Part shown: piece by piece, positions 26,304 through 38,716 of the stretch
Layout of the letters: each line of letters starts with the position of its first letter
Numbering within the stretch: position 1 is the first letter of the stretch
Assembly: GCF_023008405.1 (NCBI RefSeq)
Contig: NZ_CP095376.1
Span: forward strand, 7,606,501 to 7,670,500
DNA length: 64,000 bases
Direction of reading: 5' to 3'
Origin: Amycolatopsis sp. FBCC-B4732
Lineage (GTDB): Bacteria; Actinomycetota; Actinomycetes; Mycobacteriales; Pseudonocardiaceae
Notes under the pieces: model-generated
Databases searched by the model: none
Told to the model about the DNA's origin: nothing
Seen by the model: only the letters and a program-made list of their open reading frames with translations
Translations under genes and position numbers: made by a program

Positions 26304-27854
26304 TTACTTGCCTCCCTGGACCGCGGACAGCGTCTGCTGCACCGTCGGGGTGACTGTGTCGAGCACCGGCTTCGGGTAGAAGCCGAGGACGAGGATCAGC
26401 ACGACCAGCGGGGCGAGGATCGCGATCTCGCGGCCGTTCAGGTCGGTGATCGCCTTCTTCGCGCCGAGTTCCGGCGCCATCGCGGTGCCCGGTCCCCCGC
26501 CGACGCCGATGAGCGCGTCACCGCGGACCGGGCCCTGCATGACCCGCTGGTAGAGCCACAGCACGTACGCCGCGGCGAGGACCATGCCGACCGTCGCGAG
26601 GATCGTGTAGACCGGCTGGTCCACGTAGGACCCGATGAGCACCAGGAACTCCGAGACGAAGGAGTTGGTGCCCGGCAGCGAAAGCGTCGAGAGACCGGCG
26701 AGGAGGAACAGGCCCGCCAGCAACGGCGTCACCTTCGCCATGCCGCCGTAGTCCGAGATCTTCGAAGACCCGCCGCGCGCGATGACCAGGCCGATCACGA
26801 CGATCAGCATGCCGGTCGCGAGGCTGTGGTTGAGCATGTACGTCGCCGAGCCGACCATTGCCTGCTCGTTGAAGGCGAAGATGCCCAGCGAGATGAAGCC
26901 GAAGTGCGCGATGGACACGTAGGCGATGAACCGCTTCATGTCCCGCTGACCCGCCGCGAGGATGGATCCGTAGAGGACACCGACCACCGAGAGCACCAGC
27001 ACCAGCGGCGCCAGCGTCTTGCTCGCGTCCGGGAACATCGGCAGGCAGTAGCGCAGGAACCCGAACGTGCCGACCTTGTCCAGCACGCCGACCAGCAGGA
27101 CGGCGACGCCGATCGGCGCCTCCCCCGCCGCGTCCGGCAGCCAGGTGTGGAACGGCACCAGCGGCGCCTTGATCGCGAACGCCAGGAAGAACCCGAGGAA
27201 CAGCCAGATCTGCGTGGACAGCGGCGCGTCGCGGACCACCGTGACGAGCGTGGCCCAGTCGAACGTGCCGTGCCCGAGCTTGTCCTTCGCGAGCGAGTAC
27301 GCCCCGATCGCCGAGGCCAGCATGATCAGGCCGCCGAGGAACGAGTAGAGGAAGAACTTCACCGCCGCGTACTGCCGGTTCGCGCCGCCGTAGCCGCCGA
27401 TCAGGAAGTACATCGGGATCAGCATGATCTCGAACAGCACGTAGAACAGGAAGACGTCGGTCGCGGCGAACACGCCGATCGTGAGCGCTTCCTGCAGCAG
27501 GATCAGCGAGAGGAACCCGCCCGCGCTGCGGCCTGCCGGCAGCTTGTCCAGCGTGCCGAGGCCGCCGACGACGATCGGCACCAGCAGCGCGATCACCGCG
27601 ATCATGATCAGCGAGATGCCGTCGGTGCCGAACGCGATGTGCACGCCGAAACTGGGGATCCAGTCGAAGCTCGACGTCATCTGCAGCCGCGCGCCCGAAG
27701 GCGAGTAGCTGAGCCAGAACGGGATGATCAGCAGGAACTCGAGGATCGAGAACGCCAGCGCGGCCAGCACCGCGGCGCGGTCGTTCCCCTTGAGGAACGC
27801 CAGCACCAGGGAGCCGGCGAGCGGCACCAGGATGAGGATCAGCAACCAGGTCAT
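26304..27854 (-). CDS. nuoM: NADH-quinone oxidoreductase subunit M
   Basis: The 516-residue proton-pumping antiporter-like subunit carries the signature LVPFHTWLPDAAGEAPIGVAVLLVGVLDKVGTFGFLRY and KRFIAYVSIAHFGFISLG. Multiple transmembrane helices run from residue 3 (LLILILVPLAGSLVLAFL). The ATG is chosen because it shares one base with the nuoL stop (TGATG); the open frame continues upstream only as antisense to nuoL. Adjacent subunits N and L complete the distal membrane arm. Confidence 0.95.
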   Translation of the reverse strand: MTWLLILILVPLAGSLVLAFLKGNDRAAVLAALAFSILEFLLIIPFWLSYSPSGARLQMTSSFDWIPSFGVHIAFGTDGISLIMIAVIALLVPIVVGGLGTLDKLPAGRSAGGFLSLILLQEALTIGVFAATDVFLFYVLFEIMLIPMYFLIGGYGGANRQYAAVKFFLYSFLGGLIMLASAIGAYSLAKDKLGHGTFDWATLVTVVRDAPLSTQIWLFLGFFLAFAIKAPLVPFHTWLPDAAGEAPIGVAVLLVGVLDKVGTFGFLRYCLPMFPDASKTLAPLVLVLSVVGVLYGSILAAGQRDMKRFIAYVSIAHFGFISLGIFAFNEQAMVGSATYMLNHSLATGMLIVVIGLVIARGGSSKISDYGGMAKVTPLLAGLFLLAGLSTLSLPGTNSFVSEFLVLIGSYVDQPVYTILATVGMVLAAAYVLWLYQRVMQGPVRGDALIGVGGGPGTAMAPELGAKKAITDLNGREIAILAPLVVLILVLGFYPKPVLDTVTPTVQQTLSAVQGGK

Positions 27855-29755
27855 CAGGAGAACCTCACCAGCAGGAGAGCCGCCAGAAGCAGGAACGTGC
27901 CGCCCAGCATCGACAGCGCGTAGGACCGGACGAACCCGGTCTGGAGCCGCCTCAGCCGGCCGGAGCCGCCGCCGAGGGAGGCGGCGAGACCGTTGACCGC
28001 GCCGTCGACGCCGCGGTTGTCGACGAACACCAGCGCCCGCGAGAGCCAGGTGCCCGGGCGGGCGACCAGGGTCTCGTTGAGGGCGTTGCCGTAGAGGTCC
28101 TTGCGCGCGGCGCGGGTGACGAACGAGACGCGCTGCGGCTGCTCGACCGGGACGTCGCGGCGGAAGATCAGGTACGCGATCACCACGCCGAGCACGGAGA
28201 ACACGATCGCCGCGATGGAGATCACCCCGGCGCTCAGCGGCGAGTGGTGCGCTTCCTCCAGCTCGCCGACCGAGGGCGTCAGCCACTCGGCGAAGCGGTC
28301 ACCGAGGGCGAAGAACGCACCGGCGCCGACCGAACCGACCGCCAGCACCGCCATCGGGATCCACATGATCGCCTTGGACTCGTGCGGGTGGAAGTCGCGG
28401 CCGTCGCTGGACTTGATGTCCTTCCAGCGCTCCTTGCCGAAGAACGTCATCACCATCAGGCGCGTCATGTAGAACGCGGTGAGCCCGGCGCCCAGCAGCG
28501 CCGCGCCGCCCATCACCCAGCCACGCCAGCCGCCCTGGCCGAACGCCGCCTCGATGATCGCGTCCTTGGTGAAGAAGCCCGACAGCGGCGGGATGCCGAT
28601 CAGGGCGAGGTAGCCGAGGCCGAAGGTGATGAACGTGATCGGCATCTTCTTGCGCAGGCCGCCGAACTTCCGCATGTCGACCTCGTCGTTCATGCCGTGC
28701 ATGACCGACCCGGCCCCGAGGAACAGCCCGGCCTTGAAGAAGCCGTGCGCGACCAGGTGCATGATGCCCAGCGCGTACGCGATCGGCCCGAGGCCGACGG
28801 CGAGCATCATGTAGCCGATCTGACTGACCGTCGAGTACGCGAGGACCTTCTTGATGTCGTCGTACGCGCAGCCGATGATGCACCCGAGCAGCAGGGTCAC
28901 CGTGCCGACCAGGGTGACGATCAGGCGGCCGTCTTCGGTGGCGTTGAAGATGTCCTTCGAGCGGGCCACCAGGTAGACGCCCGCGGTGACCATCGTCGCC
29001 GCGTGGATCAGGGCCGAGACCGGGGTCGGGCCCTCCATCGCGTCCGGGAGCCACGCCTGCAGCGGGAACTGGCCGGACTTGCCGCAAGCGCCCAGCAGCA
29101 GCAGGATCGCCATCGCGGTGATCGCCGCCGGCGAGAACTTGCCGTCACCGACCGCCTGGAAGACCTGCGCGTAGCCGGTCGAGCCCGCGTACTTGAACAT
29201 GATGAAGATCGCCAGCGCGAGCCCGACGTCACCGACGCGGTTCATCAGGAACGCCTTCTTCGCCGCGGTCGCGGCGGACGGGCGGCCCTGGTACCAGCCG
29301 ATGAGCAGGTAAGACGCGAGACCCACGCCTTCCCAGCCCATGTAGAGCGTCACGAAGCTGTTGCCCAGCACCAGGATCAGCATCGAGGCGACGAAGAGGT
29401 TGAGGTACGCGAAGAAGCGGTACCGGCCCTCGTCGTCGGCCATGTAGCCGATCGAGTAGAAGTGGATCAGCATGCCGACGCCGGTGATGAGCAGCACGAA
29501 CGTCAGCGACAGCGCGTCGATCCGGAGCCCGAAGTCGATCTGCAGCGCGCCGGCCGGGATCCACGAATACAGCTTGGTGTCCGTCGTGGTGCCCGTGTTC
29601 GCGGTGAAGAACAGGATCAGGCCCCAGACGAAGGCCAGCGTGACGGTGGCGGTGCCGAGCAGATGCCCCCAGGCCTTCGCCCGCTTGCCCGCCAGCAGGA
29701 GGATCAGGGCGCCGAGGCCAGGCAAGGCCACCAGCAGCGACGATGATGCGGTCAC
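27854..29755 (-). CDS. nuoL: NADH-quinone oxidoreductase subunit L
   Basis: The 633-residue distal antiporter-like subunit has its lateral amphipathic helix region near the C-terminus. Signatures are [58 protein letters not shown] (here [12 protein letters not shown]) and [20 protein letters not shown]. The GTG start is chosen because AGGAG lies about eight bases upstream; it begins 11 bases after the nuoK stop. The length matches actinobacterial NuoL. Confidence 0.95.
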   Translation of the reverse strand: MTASSSLLVALPGLGALILLLAGKRAKAWGHLLGTATVTLAFVWGLILFFTANTGTTTDTKLYSWIPAGALQIDFGLRIDALSLTFVLLITGVGMLIHFYSIGYMADDEGRYRFFAYLNLFVASMLILVLGNSFVTLYMGWEGVGLASYLLIGWYQGRPSAATAAKKAFLMNRVGDVGLALAIFIMFKYAGSTGYAQVFQAVGDGKFSPAAITAMAILLLLGACGKSGQFPLQAWLPDAMEGPTPVSALIHAATMVTAGVYLVARSKDIFNATEDGRLIVTLVGTVTLLLGCIIGCAYDDIKKVLAYSTVSQIGYMMLAVGLGPIAYALGIMHLVAHGFFKAGLFLGAGSVMHGMNDEVDMRKFGGLRKKMPITFITFGLGYLALIGIPPLSGFFTKDAIIEAAFGQGGWRGWVMGGAALLGAGLTAFYMTRLMVMTFFGKERWKDIKSSDGRDFHPHESKAIMWIPMAVLAVGSVGAGAFFALGDRFAEWLTPSVGELEEAHHSPLSAGVISIAAIVFSVLGVVIAYLIFRRDVPVEQPQRVSFVTRAARKDLYGNALNETLVARPGTWLSRALVFVDNRGVDGAVNGLAASLGGGSGRLRRLQTGFVRSYALSMLGGTFLLLAALLLVRFS

Positions 29756-29766
29756 TCGGGGGTCTC

Positions 29767-30066
29767 CTAGTACTTCAGCAGGTTGGTGTCGTCGACCGAA
29801 GCCGAGCGCCGGGTGCGGAAGATGGCCATGATGATCGCCAGGCCGACCACGACCTCGGCGGCCGCGACGACCATCACGAAGAACGCCATGATCTGGCCGT
29901 CGAGCCCGCCGTTGATCCGGGCGAACGTGACCAGCGACAGGTTCACGGCGTTGAGCATCAGCTCGATGCACATGAACACGACGATCGCGTTGCGCCGCAC
30001 CAGCACGCCGACCGCGCCGAGCGCGAACAGCAGCGCCGACAGCAGCAGGTAGTACGTCGGGGTCAT
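29767..30066 (-). CDS. nuoK: NADH-quinone oxidoreductase subunit K
   Basis: The 99-residue subunit has three transmembrane helices and the conserved membrane glutamates in [17 protein letters not shown] and [18 protein letters not shown], which lie on the proton path. Length and motifs are standard. The ATG overlaps the nuoJ stop as ATGA. Confidence 0.95.
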   Translation of the reverse strand: MTPTYYLLLSALLFALGAVGVLVRRNAIVVFMCIELMLNAVNLSLVTFARINGGLDGQIMAFFVMVVAAAEVVVGLAIIMAIFRTRRSASVDDTNLLKY

Positions 30067-30926
30067 GCCTTCTCCCCTTCGGATTCCGAGCTGTCCGAGC
30101 CGACCAGCGCGTGCGCGTCCGGGTGCTCGACGTCGTCGGCGACGAGCTTGCGTTCCTTCGCCAGCTCGATCGCCGAGGTGGACTCGATGATCGCCGAGAG
30201 CGACTCCGGGGCGATCGAGCCGTCCGGCAGCAGCGCCGGCGTCGCCACCGAGTTGGCGGTGGCGAAGACGCCCGGGCCGGGCAGCGGCGAGGGCCGGTCG
30301 TGCTCACCGCGGAAGCGGGCGACGACCAGTTCCTTCTGCGTGCGCTTCCCGCCCTTGGCGTGCCGGTCGGTGAACGCCAGCACCATCGCGCCGATCGCGG
30401 CGGTGATGAGCAGCGCCGACGTCAGCTCGAACGGGAACAGGTAGTCGGTGAAGATCAGCTTGCCGAGGCCCTTGGGACCGCCGCCGGCCGCCGTCGTCGA
30501 GTCGAGCGGCGTCGCCGGGGTGACGTTCTCCATCGCCCGGTAGATGCCGGTGGCCAGCAGCGCGGCCATCCCGACGCCGAGCACGGTCGCCGCCAGCCGC
30601 TGGCCGCGGAGGACTTCGACGACCGAGTCGGAGCTCTCGCGGCCGACCAGCATCAGCACGAACAGGAACAGCATCATGATCGCGCCGGTGTAGACGATGA
30701 TCTGCGTGAAGCCCAGGAACGGCGCCGACTGGATCATGTACAGCGCGCCCAGGCTCAGCATCGTCAGGACCAGCCACAGCGCCGAGTGCACGGCGTTGCG
30801 GGAGAAGATCATGCCGAGCGCGCCGAGCAGGCACAGCGGGCCGAGGATCCAGAACGCGACGGCCTCGCCGGTGGTGACGCCGGCCGCGGCACCCGTCGGG
30901 GCCTGGGCCAGGAGGGCGGTGATCAC
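30063..30926 (-). CDS. nuoJ: NADH-quinone oxidoreductase subunit J, C-terminally extended
   Basis: The 287-residue subunit has five predicted helices in the first about 190 residues ([61 protein letters not shown]). A hydrophilic tail of roughly 90 residues follows (after [14 protein letters not shown]), rich in Glu, Ser and Asp, which E. coli NuoJ lacks. The tail probably lies in the cytoplasm; I do not know its role. The GTG start overlaps the nuoI stop (GTGA). Confidence 0.93.
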   Translation of the reverse strand: MITALLAQAPTGAAAGVTTGEAVAFWILGPLCLLGALGMIFSRNAVHSALWLVLTMLSLGALYMIQSAPFLGFTQIIVYTGAIMMLFLFVLMLVGRESSDSVVEVLRGQRLAATVLGVGMAALLATGIYRAMENVTPATPLDSTTAAGGGPKGLGKLIFTDYLFPFELTSALLITAAIGAMVLAFTDRHAKGGKRTQKELVVARFRGEHDRPSPLPGPGVFATANSVATPALLPDGSIAPESLSAIIESTSAIELAKERKLVADDVEHPDAHALVGSDSSESEGEKA

Positions 30927-31447
30927 TGGACGCCCTCCCCGCGCGCGAGTTCGGGCCCGTTCACGTAGTAGTCCTGCTCGTTCTCACCGAGCCGCATCGG
31001 GTGCGGCGGCTGCTCCATGCCGGGCAGGAGCGGCGCGAGGAGGTCTTCCTTCGTGTAGATCAGCCGCTGGCGGTCGTCGTCGGCCAGCTCGTAGAAGTTG
31101 ATCATCGTCAGCGACCGCGTCGGGCACGCCTCGATGCAGAGGCCGCAGCCGATGCAGCGCAGGTAGTTGATCTGGTAGTCCGCGCCGTACCGCTCACCCG
31201 GCGAGAACCGGGCTTCCTCGGTGTTGTCACCGCCCTCGACGAAGATCGCGTCCGCCGGGCACGCCCAGGCGCACAGCTCGCAGCCGACGCACTTTTCGAG
31301 GCCGTCCGGGTGGCGGTTCAGCTGGTGGCGTCCGTGGTACCGCGGGGCGGCGGGGGCGCCGGCCTCGGGGTACTCCTCGGTGGCGACCTTCTTGAACATC
31401 ATCCCGAAGGTGACGCCGAAGCCCTTGACGGGATCAAGAAACCCCAT
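30923..31447 (-). CDS. nuoI: NADH-quinone oxidoreductase subunit I
   Basis: The 174-residue ferredoxin-like subunit has two complete [4Fe-4S] motifs, [12 protein letters not shown] and [12 protein letters not shown], which carry electrons from NuoG toward NuoB. The N-terminal [18 protein letters not shown] segment is typical. Its start lies 14 bases inside the end of nuoH, so translation is coupled. The C-terminal 40 residues are an actinobacterial extension. Confidence 0.96.
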   Translation of the reverse strand: MGFLDPVKGFGVTFGMMFKKVATEEYPEAGAPAAPRYHGRHQLNRHPDGLEKCVGCELCAWACPADAIFVEGGDNTEEARFSPGERYGADYQINYLRCIGCGLCIEACPTRSLTMINFYELADDDRQRLIYTKEDLLAPLLPGMEQPPHPMRLGENEQDYYVNGPELARGEGVQ

Positions 31448-32783
31448 CTTGCGCTCCTTCCTTTGCGGTACCGACGGCCGCCGGCTTGCGGCGGGCCGCC
31501 TTCGCCTCGGCCTTGGCCAGGGCCTTCTGACGCGGGGTGGTCTGCGGGACCTTGAGGTCCAGCGGCGGGACCGGGAAACCGCCGCCGGTCACCGGAACGG
31601 TCTCGCTCTCCTCTTCGCGGCCCGACGCGCGGACGTAGAAGAACAGGGCGACGACGATGAAGATGGCGACCGCGGCGATGATGATGGACGCGGTGTTCCA
31701 GGCGATGACCTTCGCGAAGGTCACCATGATGATCCACACCAGGTTCAGCGGGACCAGGACCTTCCAGCCCAGGCGCATGAACTGGTCGTAGCGCAGGCGG
31801 GGCAGCGTGCCGCGCAGCCAGATGAACCCGAACAGCAGGACGAACATCTTCGCGAAGAACCACAGCACCGGCCACCAGCCGGTGTTGAGCACGTTGTTCC
31901 CGATCAGCGACAGCGGCCACGGGGCCATCCAGCCGCCGAGGAACAGCGTCGTCGCGAACGCCGAGACGATCACCATGTTGACGTACTCGGCGAGGAAGAA
32001 CATCGCGAACTTCATCGAGCTGTACTCGGTGTGGAAGCCGCCGACCAGCTCCGACTCGGCCTCGGGGAGGTCGAACGGGGCGCGGTTGGTCTCGCCGACC
32101 ATCGAGATCAGGTAGATCACGAAGCTCGGGACCAGGTACAGGAACCACGCCGGCTGCTGCTTGCCGACGATGTCGGCCAGGTCGAGCGAGCCGGCCTGCA
32201 GGATCACCGCGACGATCGAGAGACCCATCGCGATCTCGTACGAGATCACCTGCGCCGCGCTGCGCATGCCGCCGAGCAGCGGGTACGGCGAGCCGGACGC
32301 CCAGCCGGCGAGCACGATGCCGTAGACGCCGATCGAGGAGCAGGCCAGGATCACCAGCGCGCTGACCGGCAGGTCGAGCAGCTGGAGCACGGTCCGCTCG
32401 CCGAAGATCGACACGACCGGGCCGAACGGGATGGCCGACAGCGCGATCAGCGACGGCACCACGCACAGGACCGGCGCGAGGAAGTACACCTTGCGGTCGG
32501 CCGTGTCCGGGATGATCTGTTCCTTGAACGGCAGCTTGATCGCGTCCGCCAGGGACTGCAGGTAGCCGCCCGGGCCGACCCGGTTGGGGCCGGGCCGGTT
32601 CTGCATCCGGCCGACGGCCTTGCGCTCCCAGACGATCAGGAAGATCGTGAAGATCGGCCCGATCAGCAGGATGACCACGCACTTCAGCAGGATCAGCCAC
32701 AACGGGTCGTCCGCCAGCAGCGCCGCCCGCGTGGCCGCGTCCGGGACACTGCCCACGGCCGCTTCGGTCAGCAACGGTGTCAC
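31434..32783 (-). CDS. nuoH: NADH-quinone oxidoreductase subunit H
   Basis: The 449-residue membrane subunit lines the quinone chamber. Conserved loops are [36 protein letters not shown] and [38 protein letters not shown]. Eight or nine helices are evident. A cytoplasmic Lys/Ala-rich tail ([16 protein letters not shown]) follows the last helix, as in other actinomycetes. The GTG start overlaps the nuoG stop as GTGA. Confidence 0.96.
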   Translation of the reverse strand: MTPLLTEAAVGSVPDAATRAALLADDPLWLILLKCVVILLIGPIFTIFLIVWERKAVGRMQNRPGPNRVGPGGYLQSLADAIKLPFKEQIIPDTADRKVYFLAPVLCVVPSLIALSAIPFGPVVSIFGERTVLQLLDLPVSALVILACSSIGVYGIVLAGWASGSPYPLLGGMRSAAQVISYEIAMGLSIVAVILQAGSLDLADIVGKQQPAWFLYLVPSFVIYLISMVGETNRAPFDLPEAESELVGGFHTEYSSMKFAMFFLAEYVNMVIVSAFATTLFLGGWMAPWPLSLIGNNVLNTGWWPVLWFFAKMFVLLFGFIWLRGTLPRLRYDQFMRLGWKVLVPLNLVWIIMVTFAKVIAWNTASIIIAAVAIFIVVALFFYVRASGREEESETVPVTGGGFPVPPLDLKVPQTTPRQKALAKAEAKAARRKPAAVGTAKEGAQDGVS

Positions 32784-35251
32784 TGTTCACCCCCAGCAAG
32801 GTTCACCAGGGCACCGTGGCCGGCACCGAGGGTCTTGAACACGGCGGAGCCGTCGGAGTTGCCCGGCAGCCACACGACACCGTCGGGCAGGTCCGCGATC
32901 TCCACCGGCAGCGTGATCGCACCGCGCTCGGTGCTCACCTTCACGGTGACGCCCAGACCTTCGGCCGTCTTCGCGGACAACCGCGCGACCGGCGTGCGCT
33001 GAGTGCCCTTCAGGTGCGGCTCGCCGTCCTGCAGCGAACCGTTGTCGATCAGCTGGCGCCAGGTCGACAGGACCGCCTGGCCCGCGCCCGGCGTCACCGG
33101 GGCCGGCACCTCGACGGCGACGTGGCTCCAGTTCAGCGCCGAAGCCTTGCCCAGCTTCTCGAAGTCGCCGCGGGCGGCGGCCGGCGTCTGCGTGAACAGG
33201 TCGGCGTCCATCTCGACGGCGAGGGTATCGAGCACCCGGCAGTCCGGCAGGGCGCCGGTGCCTTCGAGGGTGACGTCGAACGGGCGGGTGCGGCCCTCCC
33301 AGTTGAGGTAGCTGCCGGCCTTCTCGTCCGACGCCGCCACCGGGAGCACGACGTCCGCGCGCTCGGTCACCGCGCTGTGGCGCAGTTCGAGGCTGACGAC
33401 GAAGCCGGCGGTGTCCAGCGCGCGCAGCGCCAGCTCCGGGTCCGGCAGGTCGTACGGGTCGACGCCGCCGACGACCAGGCCGCCGAGCTCGCGGCCCGAA
33501 GCGGCCTCGAGGATGCCGGTGGTGTCGCGGCCCGGCGTGGCCGGGACCGGGACGCCCCAAGCGTTTTCGACGGCGACGCGGGCGGCGTCGTCGGTGACGC
33601 GGCGGCCGCCCGGCAGCAGCGTCGGGACGCAGCCGGCCTGCAGCGCGCCGCGGTCGCCGGCCCGGCGCGGGATCCACGCGAGCCGGACGCCGGTGCGCTC
33701 CACCAGGTCCTGCAGCGCCGAGAACAGGCCGGGCACCTGGGCGGCGCGCTCGCCGACCAGGACGACCGAGCCGTCGCCGCGCAGGGCCTCGTCGAGGTCC
33801 GGCGCGTGCTTGGCGATGCCGTCGATGGCCGCGGCCTCCTGGCCGGGGACGCAGGCGAGCAGCTCACCGAACGTCTTGCGCACCGACGAGGTCGTCCACT
33901 GTCCCAGGTGGACGACGCGGGTGCGGTTCTTGCGGGCCGCCTTGCGCAGCCGCAGGAACACGATCGGCGCTTCGTCCTCAGGCTCGAAGGCGACGCACAG
34001 GACCGTGCGGGCCCGCTCGATCTCGCCGAAGGTGACGCCGGACTCCGCCGTCACGCCCACGACCCGCGAGGTGAGGAACGCGAGCTCCTCGGCCGAGTGC
34101 GGGCGGGCGCGGAAGTCGACGTCGTTGGTGTGCAGGGCGACCCGGGCGAACTTCGAGTACGCGTAAGCGTCCTCGACGGTCAGCCGGCCACCGGGCAGGA
34201 CGCCGACGCCGCCGTTCGAGCGGGCTTCGGTGAGGCCGGCGGCCGCGATGCGCAGCGCGTCGGTCCAGGACGCCTCTTCCAGCTCACCGCTGGCGGCGTT
34301 GCGGACCAGTGGACGGCGGATGCGGTCGTCGGCGCCGGTGTAGCGGAAAGCGAAGCGGCCCTTGTCGCAGATCCACTCTTCGTTGACCTCGGGGTCGTCG
34401 CCGGCCAGCTTGCGCTGAACCTTGCCGCGCCGGAAGTCGGTGCGCTCGGCGCAGCCCGACGAGCAGTGCTCGCAGACGCTCGGCGAGGACACCAGGTCGA
34501 ACGGGCGGGAGCGGAATCGGTAGGCCGCGCTCGTCAGGGCCCCGACCGGGCAGATCTGGATGACGTTGCCGGAGAAGTAGGACTGGAACGGCTGGCCGGA
34601 CGTCGTCCGCGACGCCAGGTCGAGCACGTCCGCCGTCTCCGCGGTGCCGATCTGCTGGTGGGCGCCGCGCTCGAGGAGCTCGATGAACGGGTCGCCGGCG
34701 ATCTCGCGGGAGAACCGGGTGCAGCGCTGGCAGAGCACGCAGCGTTCGCGGTCCAGCAGCACCTGCGTCGAGATCGGCAGGGGCTTCGGGAACGTCCGCT
34801 TGGTGTCCACGAACCGGGACTCCGTGCGGCCGTGGGCCAGCGCCTGGTTCTGCAGCGGGCACTCGCCGCCCTTGTCGCAGATCGGGCAGTCCAGCGGGTG
34901 GTTGATGAGCAGCAGCTCCATCACACCCTGCTGGGCCTTGTCCGCGACCGGCGACGTCAGCTGCGTCTTGACGACCATGCCGTCGGCGACGGTCATCGTG
35001 CATGACGCCTGCGGCTTCGGCATCGGCCGGCCGCCCATCTCGACCTCGACCAGGCACTGGCGGCAGGCGCCCGCCGGGTCGAGGAGCGGGTGGTCGCAGA
35101 ACCTCGGGATGACCGTGCCGAGGCGTTCGGCCGTGCGGATGAGGAGCTCGCCCTTCGGGGCGATGACCTCTTCGCCGTCGATGACCAGCTTGACGTGGCC
35201 TTCGGGGACCGGCGTCTCTTCGGTCTGAGGCTTGTCGGGGGCGATCGTCAT
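32780..35251 (-). CDS. nuoG: NADH-quinone oxidoreductase subunit G
   Basis: The 823-residue iron-sulfur subunit of the peripheral arm has an N-terminal [2Fe-2S] domain ([21 protein letters not shown]). The HxxxC-type cluster domain ([18 protein letters not shown]) and the [18 protein letters not shown] and [13 protein letters not shown] cluster motifs follow. Then comes a molybdopterin-oxidoreductase-like region with another four-Cys motif (CEHCSSGC...WICDKGRF). It receives electrons from NuoF/E. The ATG overlaps the nuoF stop as ATGA. The C-terminal half is more variable, as expected. Confidence 0.96.
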   Translation of the reverse strand: MTIAPDKPQTEETPVPEGHVKLVIDGEEVIAPKGELLIRTAERLGTVIPRFCDHPLLDPAGACRQCLVEVEMGGRPMPKPQASCTMTVADGMVVKTQLTSPVADKAQQGVMELLLINHPLDCPICDKGGECPLQNQALAHGRTESRFVDTKRTFPKPLPISTQVLLDRERCVLCQRCTRFSREIAGDPFIELLERGAHQQIGTAETADVLDLASRTTSGQPFQSYFSGNVIQICPVGALTSAAYRFRSRPFDLVSSPSVCEHCSSGCAERTDFRRGKVQRKLAGDDPEVNEEWICDKGRFAFRYTGADDRIRRPLVRNAASGELEEASWTDALRIAAAGLTEARSNGGVGVLPGGRLTVEDAYAYSKFARVALHTNDVDFRARPHSAEELAFLTSRVVGVTAESGVTFGEIERARTVLCVAFEPEDEAPIVFLRLRKAARKNRTRVVHLGQWTTSSVRKTFGELLACVPGQEAAAIDGIAKHAPDLDEALRGDGSVVLVGERAAQVPGLFSALQDLVERTGVRLAWIPRRAGDRGALQAGCVPTLLPGGRRVTDDAARVAVENAWGVPVPATPGRDTTGILEAASGRELGGLVVGGVDPYDLPDPELALRALDTAGFVVSLELRHSAVTERADVVLPVAASDEKAGSYLNWEGRTRPFDVTLEGTGALPDCRVLDTLAVEMDADLFTQTPAAARGDFEKLGKASALNWSHVAVEVPAPVTPGAGQAVLSTWRQLIDNGSLQDGEPHLKGTQRTPVARLSAKTAEGLGVTVKVSTERGAITLPVEIADLPDGVVWLPGNSDGSAVFKTLGAGHGALVNLAGGEQ

Positions 35252-36531
35252 GATGCCTGCGCTCCCACCAGTTCGCGCTTGGTGCTCTCACACAGAGCGA
35301 GGAATTCGTCGCGGAAGTACTTGATGCCGCTCTGGATCGGCGACACCGCGCCGTCGCCGAGGGCGCAGAACGACCGGCCGAGGATGTTGTCGCAGACGTC
35401 GAGGAGGGTGTCGATGTCCTCTTCGGTCCCGTGGCCCTCGACCATCCGCTCGAGGATCTGCGCCAGCCAGTACGTGCCTTCGCGGCACGGCGTGCACTTG
35501 CCGCAGGACTCGTGCTCGTAGAACTGCGTCCACTTCATCACGGCCCAGGGCACCGACACCGTCTCGTTGAAGACCTGCACGGCGGTCGTGCCCAGCATCG
35601 ACCCGGCTTCCGCCGCGCCTTCGAAGTCCAGCGGAACGTCGAGGTGCTCCGCGGTGAACATCGGGGTGGACGAGCCGCCCGGGGTCCAGAACTTGAGCGG
35701 GATGCCGTCCTTCATGCCGCCCGCCATGTCGAGCAGCTCGCGCAGCGTGGTGCCGAGCGGGCACTCGTACTGGCCGGGCTTCTCGACGTGGCCGGAGATC
35801 GAGTAGATCTTCGGGCCGGGCGACTTCTCGCGGCCCATCTCGCGGAACCAGCTCGACCCGCCGTTGACGATGAACGGCGCGCTCGCGATGGTCTCGACGT
35901 TGTTTACCGTGGTCGGCGCGGCGTAGAGACCCGCGGCGGCCGGGAACGGCGGCTTGAGCCGCGGCTGGCCGCGACGGCCTTCCAGCGAGTCGAGCAGCGC
36001 CGTCTCTTCACCGCAGATGTACGCGCCCGCGCCGGCGTGGACGGTGATCTTGAGGTCGAAGCCCGAGCCGAGGATGTTCTCGCCCAGGTAGCCCGCCGCT
36101 TCGGCTTCGCGCACGGCCGCGTTGAGGCGGCGGATGCAGTGCAGCGCCTCGCCGCGGACGTAGATGAAGCAGTGGTTGGACCGCATCGCGTACGAGGCGA
36201 TGATGCAGCCCTCGATCAGCGAGTGCGGGTCCGCCATCATCAGCGGGATGTCCTTGCAGGTACCCGGCTCGCCCTCGTCGGCGTTGATCACCAGGTAGTG
36301 CGGCTTGTCGAAGTTCGGCGGCATGAAGGACCACTTGATGCCGGCCGGGAAGCCCGCGCCGCCGCGGCCGCGCAGGCCGGAGTCCTTGACCACCTGGACG
36401 AGCTGCTCGGGCGTGCCGGCCAGTGCCTTGCGGACGGCGGTGTAGCCCTCGAGTGCCTCGTACGTCCCGATCTGCCAGGAGTTCGGGGACAGCCAGCGCT
36501 TCGTGAGGACCGGCGTAATGGGATCGGCCAT
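35248..36531 (-). CDS. nuoF: NADH-quinone oxidoreductase subunit F
   Basis: The 427-residue NADH- and FMN-binding subunit has the glycine-rich site [18 protein letters not shown], the FMN motif [29 protein letters not shown] and the [4Fe-4S] motif [12 protein letters not shown]. It is the entry point for electrons from NADH. The ATG shares one base with the nuoE stop (TAATG); the longer upstream open frame is antisense noise in nuoE. Confidence 0.96.
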   Translation of the reverse strand: MADPITPVLTKRWLSPNSWQIGTYEALEGYTAVRKALAGTPEQLVQVVKDSGLRGRGGAGFPAGIKWSFMPPNFDKPHYLVINADEGEPGTCKDIPLMMADPHSLIEGCIIASYAMRSNHCFIYVRGEALHCIRRLNAAVREAEAAGYLGENILGSGFDLKITVHAGAGAYICGEETALLDSLEGRRGQPRLKPPFPAAAGLYAAPTTVNNVETIASAPFIVNGGSSWFREMGREKSPGPKIYSISGHVEKPGQYECPLGTTLRELLDMAGGMKDGIPLKFWTPGGSSTPMFTAEHLDVPLDFEGAAEAGSMLGTTAVQVFNETVSVPWAVMKWTQFYEHESCGKCTPCREGTYWLAQILERMVEGHGTEEDIDTLLDVCDNILGRSFCALGDGAVSPIQSGIKYFRDEFLALCESTKRELVGAQAS

Positions 36532-37388
36532 TACTTCTTCTCCACTTCTGGGAGTGGGACATCGGAAGCCACCGGGGCGACCCAGCCGCGGTCCTGCGCG
36601 AGCTTCGCGCCCCGCAGCGTCTCGACGGCCTGCGAGGGACCGTCGACGTCCGCGCGGTACTGGCGCTCGTCCTCCGGGAAGAACCCGGCGAGCTGCAGTT
36701 CGGCACCCTTGAAGCTGGACAGCGGCGCACCGCGCGTCGGCGCCGGCTTCTTGCCCGCCCGCAGCGCGTCGACCAGTGCGACGGCCTTGTCCTCGGTCTG
36801 GTTGTCGAAGTACTCGTAGTTGACCTGGATGACCGGCGCGAGGTCGCAGGCCGCGAGGCACTCGGCGTGCTCGAGGGTGATCGAGCCCAGCTCGTTCGGC
36901 GTGCCCGCGGTCTCGTTGTGCCCCAGCGGTTCTTCCTCGGACCCGAGGTGCGCCTGGAGCTTCTTGTAGATCGCGTCGCCGCCCATGGCCGCGCACAGCG
37001 TGTTGGTGCAGACGCTCACGAGGTGCTCGCCGCAGGGCTTGCGCTTGTACATCGTGTAGAACGTCGCGACCGCGCTGACCTCGGCGTCGGACAGGTCGAG
37101 CTGCTTCGCGCAGAACGCGATGCCCTCCTGGCTGACGTAGCCCTGCACGGACTGCACGAGGTGCAGCATCGGCAGCAGCGCCGAGCGGGACACCGGGTAG
37201 CGGGAGATGATCTCCTGCGCCTGGGCCGTGGTGCCGGCGTCGAAGACGTCTTCGAGCGGCGTGTCTTCGATGATCCCGGCGGCCGCCGCGGGGTCCGGCG
37301 CGATGGCGACCACGTCGACGTCCGGCCCGGCCGCGGCGTGCGTCGTCACGGCGTCCTTCGAGCCGGGTTCGGGAACTGCTGTGCTCAT
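36531..37388 (-). CDS. nuoE: NADH-quinone oxidoreductase subunit E
   Basis: The 285-residue [2Fe-2S] thioredoxin-like subunit has Cys ligands in [14 protein letters not shown] and [16 protein letters not shown]. The family core is about 160 residues; here an acidic Ala/Pro N-terminal extension (about 45 residues) and a C-terminal extension of about 70 residues flank it, typical of actinobacteria. The ATG overlaps the nuoD stop as ATGA. Confidence 0.94.
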   Translation of the reverse strand: MSTAVPEPGSKDAVTTHAAAGPDVDVVAIAPDPAAAAGIIEDTPLEDVFDAGTTAQAQEIISRYPVSRSALLPMLHLVQSVQGYVSQEGIAFCAKQLDLSDAEVSAVATFYTMYKRKPCGEHLVSVCTNTLCAAMGGDAIYKKLQAHLGSEEEPLGHNETAGTPNELGSITLEHAECLAACDLAPVIQVNYEYFDNQTEDKAVALVDALRAGKKPAPTRGAPLSSFKGAELQLAGFFPEDERQYRADVDGPSQAVETLRGAKLAQDRGWVAPVASDVPLPEVEKK

Positions 37389-38716
37389 CGGTCCACTCCC
37401 CCCATGACGGGGTCGATCGAGGCGATCGCGGCGATCACGTCCGCGACGAGGCCGCCTTCGGCCATTGCGGGCATCGACTGCAGGTTCACGAAGCTCGGTT
37501 CGCGCACGTGGACCCGCAGCGGCCGGGTGCCGCCGTCGGAGACCAGGTGCGCGCTCAGCTCGCCGCGCGGCGACTCCACCGAGGTGTAGACCTGCCCGGC
37601 CGGCACCTTGAAGCCTTCGGTCACCAGCTTGAAGTGGTGGATCAGGGACTCCATCGACTGGCCCATGATCTTCTTGACGTGCTCGAGCGAGTTGCCCATG
37701 CCGTCGCTGCCGATGGACAGCTGCGCGGGCCAGGCGACCTTCTTGTCCTCGACCATGACCGGGCCCGGCTCGAGCTTCTCCAGGCACTGCTCGATGATCT
37801 TGAGGCTCTCGTGCATCTCGTGCACCCGGATCAGGTAGCGCGACCAGCAGTCGGCACCGTTGTCCACGGGCACGTCGAAGTCGAACTCGTCGTAGCAGGA
37901 GTACGGCTCGGTCTTGCGCAGGTCCCACGGGAGGCCGGCGGACCGCAGCACCGGGCCGGTGACACCGAGCGCGAGGCACGCGTCGACCGGCAGGTAGCCC
38001 ACGCCCTTGAGCCGGTTCCGCCAGATCGGCTGACCGGTGAACAGCTTGTCGTACAGCGGAAGGCGCTTCTTCATCGTCTTGACGAATTCGGTGACCTTCT
38101 CGACGTAGTCCGCCGGCATGTCCTGCGCGAGGCCGCCGGGGCGGATGAACGCGTGGTTCATCCGCAGGCCGGTCAGGTGCTCCAGCAGGTGCAGCACCTC
38201 TTCGCGCTCGCGGAAGCCGAGCGTCATCGCGGTGGTGGCGCCGAGTTCCATGCCGCCGGTCGCGATGTAGACGAGGTGCGAGCCGATCCGGTTGATCTCC
38301 AGCAGCATCACGCGAAGCAGCTGCGCGCGGCGCGGGGCCTCGATCTGCAGCAGCTTCTCGACGCCGAGGCAGTACGCCATCTCCGTCGAAAGCGGGGCCA
38401 GGTAGTCCATGCGCGTCACGAAGGTGACGCCCTGGGTCCAGGTCCGGTACTCGCAGTTCTTCTCGATGCCGGTGTGGAGGTAGCCGATGACCGACCGCAG
38501 CTGCGTGACGGTCTCGCCCTCCATCTCCAGCACGAGCCGGAGCACGCCGTGCGTCGACGGGTGCTGCGGGCCCATGTTGATGACCATGCGCTCGTCGTGC
38601 GCCGCGTCGGCGATGACGTCGTCCCAGTCGCCGCCGGAGACCGAGTAGACGCGGCCCTCGGTGGTGTCCCGCGAGTCGGCTTCGGGAACTTCGGTGGTGT
38701 CTTCGTTGATGGTCAC
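37385..38716 (-). CDS. nuoD: NADH-quinone oxidoreductase subunit D
   Basis: The 443-residue 49-kDa-type subunit contributes to the quinone site. Signatures are [48 protein letters not shown] and the C-terminal [13 protein letters not shown]. It is a separate gene from nuoC. The GTG start overlaps the nuoC stop as GTGA. Confidence 0.96.
   Translation of the reverse strand: MTINEDTTEVPEADSRDTTEGRVYSVSGGDWDDVIADAAHDERMVINMGPQHPSTHGVLRLVLEMEGETVTQLRSVIGYLHTGIEKNCEYRTWTQGVTFVTRMDYLAPLSTEMAYCLGVEKLLQIEAPRRAQLLRVMLLEINRIGSHLVYIATGGMELGATTAMTLGFREREEVLHLLEHLTGLRMNHAFIRPGGLAQDMPADYVEKVTEFVKTMKKRLPLYDKLFTGQPIWRNRLKGVGYLPVDACLALGVTGPVLRSAGLPWDLRKTEPYSCYDEFDFDVPVDNGADCWSRYLIRVHEMHESLKIIEQCLEKLEPGPVMVEDKKVAWPAQLSIGSDGMGNSLEHVKKIMGQSMESLIHHFKLVTEGFKVPAGQVYTSVESPRGELSAHLVSDGGTRPLRVHVREPSFVNLQSMPAMAEGGLVADVIAAIASIDPVMGGVDR

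Noticed and set aside
25110..27923. 937-codon plus-strand frame opposite nuoN and nuoM
   Set aside because: The composition is almost only Arg, Asp, Gln, His and Glu, the antisense signature of Leu/Val-rich membrane proteins.
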